This document shows positions 43,999 to 52,222 of a stretch of DNA of 64,000 nucleotides, piece after piece. A program made the position numbers and the translations under genes. Each line of letters opens with the position of its first letter. The stretch's first letter is position 1. The stretch comes from Bacillus_BD sp963765265 (GTDB lineage Bacteria > Bacillota > Bacilli > Bacillales > Cytobacillaceae). The stretch covers positions 1 to 64,000 of the forward strand of contig CAVXVN010000019.1 of NCBI GenBank assembly GCA_963765265.1. The letters are read 5' to 3'. The notes beneath the pieces were generated by a model. The model saw only the letters and a list, made by a program, of their open reading frames with translations. It had not been told where the DNA came from and did no database searches.

Positions 43999-44142
43999 AT
44001 GGCAAAGCGAAATAACACTCAAAACCAACCAAATTCTGGAGGAAATCAAGCAAAAGCAAGTGATACAGAATTTGGTGCAGAGTTAGGACTAAGCAAAAAG
44101 GCTAGAAAAAAAGCAGCTAGAGAATTAAAAAATAATAAGTAA
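43999..44142 (+). CDS. Small basic protein, 47 aa, possible gamma-type spore protein
   Basis: ATG 43999 is preceded by GAAGGAGGAAGGAAA, a very strong ribosome binding site. The product begins MAKRNNTQNQPNSGGNQAKA, contains DTEFGAELG and ends KKARKKAARELKNNK. The Asn/Gln-rich start and TEFGAE motif recall gamma-type small acid-soluble spore proteins (TEFASE), but it is shorter than those and ends in a lysine-rich tail. A family-B hairpin terminates it. Confidence 0.65.
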   Translation: MAKRNNTQNQPNSGGNQAKASDTEFGAELGLSKKARKKAARELKNNK

Positions 44143-44147
44143 AAAAT

Positions 44148-44199
44148 GAATGGTGACAAGCATCATCCATTTTGGACGGTGCTTGTCACCTATTTTTTT
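44148..44199 (+). terminator. Family-B hairpin terminator
   Basis: GGTGACAAGCATCATCC pairs imperfectly with GGACGGTGCTTGTCACC, followed by T7. Confidence 0.85.
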
Positions 44200-44304
44200 G
44201 AAATAAAAAGCTTTAACGGTTAAATACCGGAATTCGATCTAGATAAACTTAAACTATGCTTACTACTCTGCATCCTACTTAAGTAGAATTGGTTATCTTC
44301 TTAC

Positions 44305-45624
44305 TCAGAAAAGGAAGACAGAAGAACCGTCCCCCTGTCTCCACCTTCTTGCCTCATAGGTTAATTCATCCCGGAATTTTGGATGAGCAATTTGGATTAA
44401 TGCTTTTGTTCTTTGTTCAATGGTTTTTCCACGCAACTCTGCAACGCCATATTCCGTTACAATACGGTCTACATCATTTTTGGAAGTCGTTACAACAGAA
44501 CCTGTAGTTAAATGAGGACGGATTCTTGAGATCGATCCCCCTTTTGCTGTGGAGTGGAGGCAAATAAAACTTTTACCTTTTTTAGCAAGACTTGCTCCTT
44601 GAGCAAAGTCAGCTTGCCCACCGGTTGAACTATAATAGTGCCCACCAATGGTCTCAGATGCACATTGTCCATAAAAATCCACTTCCGTTGTAGCATTAAT
44701 GGAAATCATTTTCTCCTCTTTGGCAATTTCTCGTGGATCATTGACAACCTCAACTGGAAGAAATCTGATAGCAGGATTTTCGTGAAGAAAATCGTATAGC
44801 TTTTGAGTCCCTAACGCAAAGGTTGTGACGATTTTTCCTGGATATGTCTTTTTCTCAATTCCGTTTACAACTCCCGATTCAATTAGGTCAATCATTCCAT
44901 CAGATATGAGTTCTGTATGAATCCCAAGATTTTTATGGTTATTTAATAAACGGATGACAGCATTTGGAATGCCTCCAATGCCCGCTTGAATAGTTGAACC
45001 ATCCTCAATTTGTTCAGCGATAAAGGCTCCGATCTGTCGATCAATATCGGTGATTGGAAGATTAGGAACTTCATATAAAGGATAATCAACCATAATATAC
45101 CCTTCAATTTGACTAATATGGATTTGATTTTCTCCAAATGTCCGGGGCATCCTCTTATTCACTTCCAAGAAAAAAGGAGCTTTGCCAATAAAAGAAGACA
45201 CATAGTCTGCCCCAGTACCTAAAGAGAAATATCCATGTTCATCCATCGGTGATGCTGCAGCTAATATAAGAGACGATTTCGTCGTTTCGCGCAATATACG
45301 CGGAACCTGGTGAAAATGATTTGGAACAAGTTCGCACTGTCCTTGTAAAAAGGCCTTTCGGGAAGCACTGCTTAAAAAATAAGAAACATAGGAAAGCGAT
45401 GGTTTCATCTTCCCTTGAATATAGGCCCTTTCCTTTACCGCATGCATTTGATGAATTCGAATATTCTGAAATTCACTAAAATGATCCTCTAGTATGTCGA
45501 TTAATACTTGCGGCTCTCCATTTGCAATTGGAAGTATTAGATCATCTCCATTGTGAATGAGAGCTAAAATATCTTCTGGTCGTTTTTTCTTCACACTTAC
45601 CCATTTTCCAACTTGGTTCTCCAT
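44305..45624 (-). CDS. Acetyl-CoA hydrolase/4-hydroxybutyrate-type CoA-transferase
   Basis: Family I CoA-transferase-like enzyme, 439 aa. It shows AAASPMDEHGYFSLGTGADY, QAGIGGIPNAVIRLL and the region INATTEVDFYGQ, where the glutamate is the expected acyl/CoA carrier. YGVAELRGKTIEQRTKALIQ and the HPKFRDEL end are typical. The last residues (RQGDGSSV plus tail) come from a family-A repeat. ATG 45624 lies 1 base from the stop of the MaoC gene. With FabI-like and MaoC genes it forms an operon for acyl-CoA handling; the donor acid is unknown. Confidence 0.87.
   Translation of the reverse strand: MENQVGKWVSVKKKRPEDILALIHNGDDLILPIANGEPQVLIDILEDHFSEFQNIRIHQMHAVKERAYIQGKMKPSLSYVSYFLSSASRKAFLQGQCELVPNHFHQVPRILRETTKSSLILAAASPMDEHGYFSLGTGADYVSSFIGKAPFFLEVNKRMPRTFGENQIHISQIEGYIMVDYPLYEVPNLPITDIDRQIGAFIAEQIEDGSTIQAGIGGIPNAVIRLLNNHKNLGIHTELISDGMIDLIESGVVNGIEKKTYPGKIVTTFALGTQKLYDFLHENPAIRFLPVEVVNDPREIAKEEKMISINATTEVDFYGQCASETIGGHYYSSTGGQADFAQGASLAKKGKSFICLHSTAKGGSISRIRPHLTTGSVVTTSKNDVDRIVTEYGVAELRGKTIEQRTKALIQIAHPKFRDELTYEARRWRQGDGSSVFLF
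44314..44342. repeat. Family-A half repeat inside the CoA-transferase 3' end
   Basis: GACAGAAGAACCGTCCCCCT lies within the coding sequence and gives the tail RQGDGSSV on the minus strand, as in the Spx-like gene. Confidence 0.85.
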
Positions 45625-45625
45625 C

Positions 45626-46066
45626 CTAATTTTCCTCTGTAGCCTTCAAATATTTCTTCATGACTAAGGCTTCCCCATCCACTACTATTTCATTACGCTG
45701 ATTCCATACTTGAGTTTTTAATTTAATCATTTTCTTATCATCCTGCTTTTCGATGACTTCTACCGCTGCATGAATCGTATCACCAATTTTGACAGGCGCT
45801 TTGAATTTGAAACTTTGTGATAAGTAAATGGTGTTTGGTCCAGGAAGTTTCATTCCAAGAACAGTAGAAATAAAGCTTCCAGTTAAGAGTCCATGGGCAA
45901 TTCGATCCTTGAAAATAGTTGTATCTGCAAACTCTTCATTGATATGCATTGGGTTAAAATCACCTGTAATTCCTGCAAATTGATAGATATCAAATTCAGA
46001 AATCGTCTTAAAAAAATCTGCGGTATCCCCAATTTGAATCTCTTCATAGGTCAACTCTTTTTGCAT
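45626..46066 (-). CDS. MaoC-like (R)-specific enoyl-CoA hydratase
   Basis: Hydrates a trans-2-enoyl-CoA to the (R)-3-hydroxyacyl-CoA. 146-aa hot-dog protein with the catalytic Asp/His stretch AGITGDFNPMHINEEFA and the partner HGLLTGSFIS. The hot-dog core continues KFKAPVKIGDTIHAAVEV. ATG 46066, after GGGGAGAGG, lies 15 bases from the FabI-like stop. PhaJ-type enzymes feed polyhydroxyalkanoate synthesis, but no pha genes are here. Confidence 0.87.
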   Translation of the reverse strand: MQKELTYEEIQIGDTADFFKTISEFDIYQFAGITGDFNPMHINEEFADTTIFKDRIAHGLLTGSFISTVLGMKLPGPNTIYLSQSFKFKAPVKIGDTIHAAVEVIEKQDDKKMIKLKTQVWNQRNEIVVDGEALVMKKYLKATEEN

Positions 46067-46080
46067 AAACCTCTCCCCTT

Positions 46081-46875
46081 TTACCCGTTATTAAGAGTAT
46101 CACCTTTCACACTATAACCAGCGTCCACATAAATGGTTTGACCTGTTATTCCTGTACTCATGTCACTTAGAAGAAAAAGTGCTGCGTTTGAGATTTCTTC
46201 GAGCGTTGCATTCCGTTTTAAAAGGGCATGTTGACTCGTATAATCAACTAATGTATTAAAATCCCCAATCCCGCTTGCTGCTCGTGTTTTCATCGTTCCC
46301 GGTGATAAAGCATTCACCCGAATTCCATATTCCCCCAAATCCGCTGCTAAATATCGGACACTACTTTCAAGTGCAGCCTTGGCCACACCCATAACATTGT
46401 AGTTTTTGACCACTTTTTCGGAGCCATAATAGGATAAAGTAATAATAGAAGCTTTACGTCCTTCCATCATTTTATAGGTTCTTTTCACAATATCCGTTAG
46501 AGAATAAACACTAATCACCATAGAATTGACAAAACCATCTAAAGAAACATCCATATAATTCCCTGAGAGTTCCCCTTTTTTAGGGCCACCTGCAACCGCA
46601 TGTACAACAAAATCAAGCTCGCCATTAAAATGGTTATCCAACTTTTCAATCATGGCTGACACATCTTCTGGTTTTGTTAAATCTACCACTTCATAAAATT
46701 GACTCTGAATCGATTGAAATAATGGGATGACATAAGAACCTGTCTGTTCATTTTGATACGTAAAAGCAAGTTCTGCTCCCTGTTCAGATAAGGCCTTCGA
46801 AATCGACCAGGCTATGCTATGCTCATTTGCTACTCCAAGAACTAACCCTTTTTTACCCTTCATTAAGCTCAACAT
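46081..46875 (-). CDS. FabI-like enoyl-[acyl carrier protein]/enoyl-CoA reductase
   Basis: Short-chain dehydrogenase-type reductase, 264 aa. It opens GKKGLVLGVANEHSIAWSIS, the FabI cofactor motif. The catalytic Tyr-x6-Lys lies in NYNVMGVAKAALESSVRYLA, preceded by TLSYYGSEKVV. The C-terminus reads SDMSTGITGQTIYVDAGYSV. Both tyrosines and the lysine are in place, so it should reduce enoyl thioesters with NADH or NADPH. As first gene in an operon with a hydratase and a CoA-transferase, it may be a pathway-specific second FabI and not the housekeeping enzyme. ATG 46875 follows AGAGGG. Confidence 0.85.
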   Translation of the reverse strand: MLSLMKGKKGLVLGVANEHSIAWSISKALSEQGAELAFTYQNEQTGSYVIPLFQSIQSQFYEVVDLTKPEDVSAMIEKLDNHFNGELDFVVHAVAGGPKKGELSGNYMDVSLDGFVNSMVISVYSLTDIVKRTYKMMEGRKASIITLSYYGSEKVVKNYNVMGVAKAALESSVRYLAADLGEYGIRVNALSPGTMKTRAASGIGDFNTLVDYTSQHALLKRNATLEEISNAALFLLSDMSTGITGQTIYVDAGYSVKGDTLNNG

Positions 46876-47429
46876 CGTACCCTCTTTTCTATATGGTTCA
46901 AGATTTCAATCAAGAAAAACACATAATAATACCGAAAATTCAAAAAATAATAAAAAAAGTTCTTTCACCGTCATAACTTTTTCAAAATCCAATGTCAAAA
47001 TTAGAAAACGCGGCAGAAGTTTCCTTCAAACGCAGGCCATTTGTTCCATATTTTTACTTTTTCTAATCACCATTACTATTTTACATGATCACAGATTATT
47101 TAGAACTCCTTTGTGAATAAATTAACAAAATTTACAATAAAAGGTACCAAGCATCATCCTGAAAACTAGATGGTACCTGGCACCTTTCATTCGTGGTGAG
47201 AAACGGACTCCTATAGAATTATTTCTGAGAAGTACACACGCATTTATTATGACTTTCAATATTTTATAACAATATTCATTTTGTGAGTTTATTGATATAC
47301 CAACTGTCCAATCTTGCTTTTAGGGATTGAAAAAGTCTACCAACAATAAAAAGTTGATTAGCTTTAAAGATAATCAACTTTTTACTTTTCAGTTTCTGAA
47401 AAAAATGATAGTAAAATTAGATACTGATT
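46876..47429. other. Intergenic region with two hairpins
   Basis: Holds the promoter side of the FabI-like operon, a family-B hairpin at 47139-47188 (AAGGTACCAAGCATCATCC and partial complement) and the terminator at 47346-47386. No gene recognised. Confidence 0.55.
47346..47386 (-). terminator. Intrinsic terminator of the YkuS-like gene
   Basis: AAAAAGTTGATTA pairs with TAATCAACTTTTTA. Confidence 0.85.
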
Positions 47430-47675
47430 TTAATGATTCATTTTACTTTCAATTCGCTTGACAACCTCGTCTGCTGATAAGCCGCTTGCTTCAATAACCG
47501 AACCTTTGCTTAGAGCATCTTGCATTCCCATTACATCTGCATCTAAACCTGATACAACACAACAATCCATATTTTGCATGTCTGTTCCACTATTTAATTC
47601 AACAACATCGTAACCTTTTTCACGTAACGCTTGATGAATATTTGTTAAGGATCCTTCAACTCCAATTTTTTGCAT
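47430..47675 (-). CDS. UPF0180 (YkuS) family protein
   Basis: An 81-aa cytoplasmic protein beginning MQKIGVEGSLTNIHQALREK, with CCVVSGLDADVMGMQDA in the middle and ADEVVKRIES at the end. This matches the UPF0180/YkuS family of bacilli, function unknown. ATG 47675 follows AGAGGAGGTGTAATT. Single gene. Confidence 0.9.
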   Translation of the reverse strand: MQKIGVEGSLTNIHQALREKGYDVVELNSGTDMQNMDCCVVSGLDADVMGMQDALSKGSVIEASGLSADEVVKRIESKMNH

Positions 47676-47751
47676 AATTACACCTCCTCTATATCTATTT
47701 TTTCTTATTACATGCCTTAATATGTATTCCCTTCTATTTCATTTTGCATAC

Positions 47752-47780
47752 GGTTACAAAGGTACGGTTCTTTTGTAACC
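47752..47780. repeat. Degenerate family-A hairpin after marR
   Basis: GGTTACAAA and TTTGTAACC flank GGTACGGTTC; a decayed unit 31 bases past the MarR stop codon, probably a terminator. Confidence 0.6.
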
Positions 47781-47810
47781 AATTTGGTTTTGGTTTTATT
47801 GCACTTCAGT

Positions 47811-48248
47811 TCATAATCCCCAATCTGCTTTTAGGATATCTTTGAGGAGTATTAATTGTTCCGCACCAATATGATTAGCGATCTTCTTCTCAATTGTAGC
47901 CTTTAAAGACTCGTTTTTCTCATAGCATTCTTCACCTAATGCCGTTAACTTTATGCACTTATCTTTCTTGTTATTTTCTACATTTTTAACGACAACAAGT
48001 CCTTTTGACTCAAGACTTTTAATTAATTTATGAGTTGCTTGCCGAGAAATATCTACCTGTTTTGATACATATGAAATCGTTGGTTGCTTTTGATAAATCC
48101 TCGCTATTATAAACCATTCAGAATTTGAAATATTAATATCACTGCTATCATTCCACAATTTCTCAGAAATTCTGCGAAGCAAAATATGATGTTCACTTAA
48201 CAAGTCTATTAAATCTAAGTTATGCAATTCAGAATTCAACCACTTCAC
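47811..48248 (-). CDS. MarR family transcriptional regulator
   Basis: A 145-aa winged-helix repressor. The DNA-binding part is SNSEWFIIARIYQKQPTISY, then VSKQVDISRQATHKLIKSLE, and the wing KDKCIKLTALGEECY. The start is GTG 48248 or TTG 48239; AGGTG precedes both. A dyad matching a MarR operator lies between it and the divergent CarD-like gene, overlapping that gene's -35 box, so it probably represses both. Confidence 0.87.
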   Translation of the reverse strand: MKWLNSELHNLDLIDLLSEHHILLRRISEKLWNDSSDINISNSEWFIIARIYQKQPTISYVSKQVDISRQATHKLIKSLESKGLVVVKNVENNKKDKCIKLTALGEECYEKNESLKATIEKKIANHIGAEQLILLKDILKADWGL

Positions 48249-48293
48249 CTCAATCCTTTTATCCGCTACTTAATATACAAAAACCAACCACTA

Positions 48294-48362
48294 ATGTCAA
48301 CTAAGTTGACATTTTTCGGACTTTGAGGTAGAATTAATATAGTAAACTTAGTTGACAATTAT
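48294..48362 (+). promoter_or_regulatory. carD-like promoter with MarR operator
   Basis: ATGTCAACTAAGTTGACAT (48294-48312) is a near-perfect dyad. Its right arm contains the -35 TTGACA (48306); the -10 TAGAAT (48329) follows after 17 bases. A second partial copy, AAACTTAGTTGACAAT, lies at 48345-48360 near the transcription start. Confidence 0.8.
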
Positions 48363-48381
48363 ACGTATAGGAGCCCATGCA

Positions 48382-48882
48382 ATGTTTAATATTGGAGATT
48401 TGATCATCTATTCAGGACATGGTATTTGTCAAATAGATGAAATATGTGATAAGTCCATTATAGGAGTTACGAAAAAGTATTATGTTTTACACCCAGTTCA
48501 AGATCCCAAGTTAACCATAAGTACTCCTGTAGATAATGATACAGTTGTGATGCTCGCACTTATTAATAAAAATGAAGCAGAAGAAATTTTGGAATCTTTC
48601 AAGTGGCCAGGTATAGAATGGATCGAAAAAAGTAGTCAACGTTCTCATATCTATTATGAAATTGTCAATGCTGGAAATCGCAAAGAAATTTCTAAAGTCG
48701 TGAATACGTTGATGCGGAAAAAGCATGAAATTGAAATGAGCGCAAAAAAGTTTCATGAATACGATCGTAAACTTTTAACTTTTGTTTCAGATATATTATT
48801 TGCAGAATTAGCCATCTCATTAGATACTACTTTTGAAGAAATATTTGATAGAGTTACTAATCTCATCAGTCTAGAGGAGTAA
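48382..48882 (+). CDS. CarD/CdnL family RNA-polymerase-binding regulator
   Basis: A 166-aa protein. The N-terminal RNA polymerase-interacting domain reads MFNIGDLIIYSGHGICQIDE, followed by YYVLHP and STPVDN, the usual CarD/TRCF-RID pattern. The helical C-terminal half (IVNAGNRKEISKVVNTLMRK, LLTFVSDILFAELAISLD) matches the CarD DNA-binding part. ATG 48382 has AGGAG 8 bases upstream; the frame continues upstream without a site. It is divergent from a MarR gene, so this CarD copy is inducible and not a housekeeping factor. Its targets are unknown. Confidence 0.85.
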   Translation: MFNIGDLIIYSGHGICQIDEICDKSIIGVTKKYYVLHPVQDPKLTISTPVDNDTVVMLALINKNEAEEILESFKWPGIEWIEKSSQRSHIYYEIVNAGNRKEISKVVNTLMRKKHEIEMSAKKFHEYDRKLLTFVSDILFAELAISLDTTFEEIFDRVTNLISLEE

Positions 48883-49094
48883 TACAAAAGAATAATCCCC
48901 TAAATTGGATCAATCAATCTATAATGAACGATTCCCACTGGGGGTTTTGTATTTGCCCGCTATAACCATTCTTATTCTAACTCGGTTAGCAGACTCCCTC
49001 CTAATATGGCGGAATAAAATAAATTCAAAAAAATAATCAAAACTTTTCTCTTGAAGTTTACTGAATAATTTGTTAAGATGAGTGCAATTAAAAA

Positions 49095-49196
49095 GCTATG
49101 TGTAACTGGCGAACGCGGATAACCGCGAGGGAGCACATAGTACGAAATAGCCGTTCGCCTGGGCAGAGGTAAGGGATTTATTTTCCTTACCTCTTT
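49095..49196 (+). promoter_or_regulatory. ZTP (pfl-motif) riboswitch with intrinsic terminator
   Basis: The leader has CTATGTGTAACTGGCGAAC, a GCGGATAACCGC hairpin, GAGGGAGCACATAG (pairing with the first part) and the pseudoknot side CCGTTCGCCTGGGCA, the invariant block of pfl RNAs. The terminator AGAGGTAAGG / CCTTACCTCTTT follows at 49165-49196. The pfl motif senses the folate-stress alarmone ZMP/ZTP and turns genes on; serA 120 bases downstream (serine feeds one-carbon folate units) fits. Confidence 0.9.
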
Positions 49197-49318
49197 ATGC
49201 TTATTAAGTGGGATTTTTCAGGGGAAATATGTGATGGATTGTACTCTTTTGTGAATTTTTTCATTTTTATAAGTATTGCTTAAATTTAAAAATAAACATA
49301 TTGAATAAGGGGAGAGAT

Positions 49319-50524
49319 ATGAATATGAGTACAGTAACTATTGACACAGTGAAGACAATTAAAACTTTAAATGCAATTGCAGAATGTGGATTAAATGTTT
49401 TTGATAAAGACCATTATAAAATCAATAATGACAGTGAAAATCCAGATGCCATCGTTCTACGTAGTTTTAACATGCATTCAATGGAATTCGAAAATCAATT
49501 AAAAGCCATTGCACGAGCAGGTGCAGGGGTTAATAATATACCTGTTGACAAATGTACTGAACAAGGAATTGTCGTTTTCAATACACCAGGAGCTAATGCG
49601 AACGCTGTAAAAGAACTAGTCCTAACTTCACTTATGGCTTCATCTCGTAATTTATTTGCAGGAATATCTTGGACAAAAACACTTGTAGGTGAAGGCGAAC
49701 AGGTTCCAAAACTTGTTGAAGCAGGAAAAAAACAATTTGTTGGTAAAGAAATTAAGGGAAAAACATTAGGTGTTATTGGATTAGGTGCCATTGGTGCAAA
49801 TGTTGCAAATGATGCACTGCAATTAGATATGGATGTTATCGGATTTGATCCTTTCATTTCTGTTAATACTGCTTGGAACTTATCTCGCAATGTTGAACGT
49901 GCCATGACAATTGAACAACTATTTGCAAATTCTGATTATATTACGGTACATGTACCTTTAACGGATGATACAAGAGGAATGTTTAACAAAGAAACCTTTA
50001 GCATCATGAAAGACGGCGTTCATATATTGAATTTCTCACGTGGTGAACTCGTGAACGAACAAGATATGGCTGTGGCACTTGAAGGCGGAAAAGTAGGTAA
50101 ATATATTACAGACTTCCCAAATGAAACTGTTTTAAATATGAAAAACGTCATTGCTATTCCCCATCTTGGTGCTTCTACTACAGAATCTGAAGAGAATTGT
50201 GCTATTATGGCGACTCGTCAAGTAAAAGCATTTCTGGAAACAGGAAATATTAAAAACTCAGTGAATTTCCCAAATGTTACTCTACCTTACAATGGAAAAC
50301 GCCGCTTAACTGTATTTCACAAAAATGTTCCAAATATGGTTAGTCAGTTTACTACTGCTCTTTCAACTTATAACTTGAACATCGCAGACATGGTAAACAG
50401 AAGCCGTGGAGATTATGCTTATACCATGATTGATATTGATAATGAAATAAACGGAGATATTGTTCCTAGTTTGGAAAAAGATATCCAACAAATTGAAGGT
50501 ACTGTTACAGTTCGTGTAATTTAA
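49319..50524 (+). CDS. serA: D-3-phosphoglycerate dehydrogenase
   Basis: First step of serine synthesis, oxidising 3-phosphoglycerate with NAD. 401 aa. It shows the substrate part RAGAGVNNIPVDKC, NTPGANANAVKELVL, the NAD motif GVIGLGAIGANVA, VPLTDDTRGMFN, NFSRGELVNE (Arg) and IPHLGASTTESEENCA (His). A C-terminal ACT-like domain from about 320 (NMVSQFTTALSTYNLNIADM) would bind serine or another amino acid. ATG 49319 lies just after GGGGAGAGAT; the frame runs 6 codons further up. It lies behind a ZTP riboswitch and there is no serC beside it. Confidence 0.93.
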   Translation: MNMSTVTIDTVKTIKTLNAIAECGLNVFDKDHYKINNDSENPDAIVLRSFNMHSMEFENQLKAIARAGAGVNNIPVDKCTEQGIVVFNTPGANANAVKELVLTSLMASSRNLFAGISWTKTLVGEGEQVPKLVEAGKKQFVGKEIKGKTLGVIGLGAIGANVANDALQLDMDVIGFDPFISVNTAWNLSRNVERAMTIEQLFANSDYITVHVPLTDDTRGMFNKETFSIMKDGVHILNFSRGELVNEQDMAVALEGGKVGKYITDFPNETVLNMKNVIAIPHLGASTTESEENCAIMATRQVKAFLETGNIKNSVNFPNVTLPYNGKRRLTVFHKNVPNMVSQFTTALSTYNLNIADMVNRSRGDYAYTMIDIDNEINGDIVPSLEKDIQQIEGTVTVRVI

Positions 50525-50597
50525 TACTTACATTATTTAAACAAACAATACAATCGATCATTTAAATTTAGTTCGATGCTCATAAAACCAACAAAAC

Positions 50598-50644
50598 AAA
50601 AGGGAAACATCCATTAGACGGATCTAATAGGTGTTTCCCTTTTC
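50598..50644. terminator. Bidirectional terminator
   Basis: AAAAGGGAAACA and TGTTTCCCTTTT with an inner ATTAGA/TCTAAT stem, between convergent serA and the DUF4306 gene; it overlaps the end of the latter. Confidence 0.85.
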
Positions 50645-51124
50645 CATATCATTCACCCTCTTCATCCTCATTGTGGTCATTAAATAAGTTATAAGCCCGG
50701 TCAGAATACAGAATGAACCACACACGGTAAACAGAACAAACATTTTTTGACCACCTACTGTTGAAGATTCAAAACTGAAATAGCTAAGTAAAAATAAAGC
50801 GCCACCTATCAAGAATAGATAAAAGGCATACCATTTCCTCACTTTCTTAAATATATAGTATCCTAAAAAAACGAGTAAATATAAACCGCTCACAGTCATA
50901 ATCATCGGAAAGGTGGGCTGGTATTTGGCCGCATAAATAAAAAAATCCCATTGCAAAATATTACTTGATTCATGCACAGCTCCATACATCAACTGTGTAA
51001 TAGGTGTAGAATTTCGCCATTCCAAAGGTTTATCCAGAATAGCACTGCCTTCATACCAGGCAGCAATCGTAGAAAATAAAAAAACAGCAGAGGCAGCACC
51101 GAATTGAAAGATAAATCTAACCAT
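50624..51124 (-). CDS. DUF4306 (YjdJ-like) membrane protein
   Basis: A 166-aa protein with four predicted membrane helices. It begins MVRFIFQFGAASAVFLFSTI, then AAWYEGSAILDKPLEWRNST and FFIYAAKYQPTFPMIM, matching the YjdJ/DUF4306 pattern. ATG 51124 follows GGGAGGTTATTTTTC. A longer frame to 51205 would include that site and is less likely. Function unknown. Confidence 0.82.
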   Translation of the reverse strand: MVRFIFQFGAASAVFLFSTIAAWYEGSAILDKPLEWRNSTPITQLMYGAVHESSNILQWDFFIYAAKYQPTFPMIMTVSGLYLLVFLGYYIFKKVRKWYAFYLFLIGGALFLLSYFSFESSTVGGQKMFVLFTVCGSFCILTGLITYLMTTMRMKRVNDMEKGNTY

Positions 51125-51441
51125 GAAAAATAACCTCCCTAATAGGATTTGACAACTTTTTTTGTTGTACACTGGCTGATTTTCCACATGATTCATTCGT
51201 CCCAAAACCTAAAGAAACCAAAGCAAGATGTATTAACTTTAGTTTTTCAATCGATGTTTTTACTCCACTGTATGAACTATTGATAAGTACTATATTCTTC
51301 GTTTTCCCAAAAAAACCTTCTTGCTTCAACGAAATTCTTATTTCTTTCTGTTCTTACTAATTAAAAAAACCAATCGAATAGAATATTTACATATCCATTC
51401 GATCGGGTGCACACACCTATAACTTTAATGAATTTTTTGAC

Positions 51442-51963
51442 TTACTCTGCTTTACCCATTTTTAAATCATAAATAAATAAAGAATTAGCGTCATTATTAA
51501 TTCGTTTTAATTTTTGGACGATGCTATCAAATACTGATTCTTCCTCTACTTGCTCGTTAATGAACCACTTTAAAAAGGAAATGGTTGCATACTCTTTTTC
51601 ATCACCAGCAATGTCAGAAAGATTATAAAATCTGCTCGTCACTTCTTTTTCATGTTCTAATGCTTTTTCAAAAACATCTAAAACAGATTCAAATTTATTT
51701 GTTGGATGCTCAAAGCTAGAAATAATCGCTTGTTCTCCACGATTTTGAAGGTAATTAAAAATCTTCATTCCATGAGATCTTTCTTCTTCAGCATGATCCT
51801 GGAAAAATTGCGCAAAACCATCATAATTTTCAAATTTACAATAAGAGGCCATGGCAAGATAGGCATGGGAAGAATAGAATTCATAGTTCATTTGATCATT
51901 TAATACTTCTACTAATGTGGTTGAAATACTTGTACTTGCGCTTTTATTTAATTTTGACAACAT
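51442..51963 (-). CDS. Non-heme ferritin
   Basis: Iron-storage protein, 173 aa. The four-helix bundle shows NDQMNYEFYSSHAYLAMASY (ferroxidase Glu/Tyr), DHAEEERSHGMKIF (E-x-x-H), EHEKEVTSRFYNL and FLKWFINEQVEEESVFD. All ferroxidase ligands appear present. ATG 51963 (MLSKLNKSAS) follows a GGGGG site. Single gene; no Fur or PerR box seen upstream. Confidence 0.92.
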   Translation of the reverse strand: MLSKLNKSASTSISTTLVEVLNDQMNYEFYSSHAYLAMASYCKFENYDGFAQFFQDHAEEERSHGMKIFNYLQNRGEQAIISSFEHPTNKFESVLDVFEKALEHEKEVTSRFYNLSDIAGDEKEYATISFLKWFINEQVEEESVFDSIVQKLKRINNDANSLFIYDLKMGKAE

Positions 51964-52222
51964 AGAAAAAACCCCCATTTCAATTAAATTCATTCTACTA
52001 TATAAAGGGAGTCAATAGCAATTTTCACTTTAGAATTATTTTAAATGATACTTTTAGAGATTCATACATTTTGCATTTTCCAAAACACCCTTTATCTATC
52101 AGTTTTACTTTAAAATTGAGATCTGTAAGGGTTTGGAACATCGTTTCATTAAATAATCACTTAAAAGGTCCAAATAAAGCGTTTTCATTATTATTTATTC
52201 TTAACTCAATAGAATAATTTTA

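Noticed and set aside
46814..47116. Plus-strand frame of 100 codons
   Set aside because: Overlaps the start of the FabI-like gene, low complexity, no ribosome binding site.
51117..51329. Minus-strand frame of 70 codons before the DUF4306 gene
   Set aside because: Overlaps that gene's ribosome binding site and start in another frame, and lacks a convincing site of its own.
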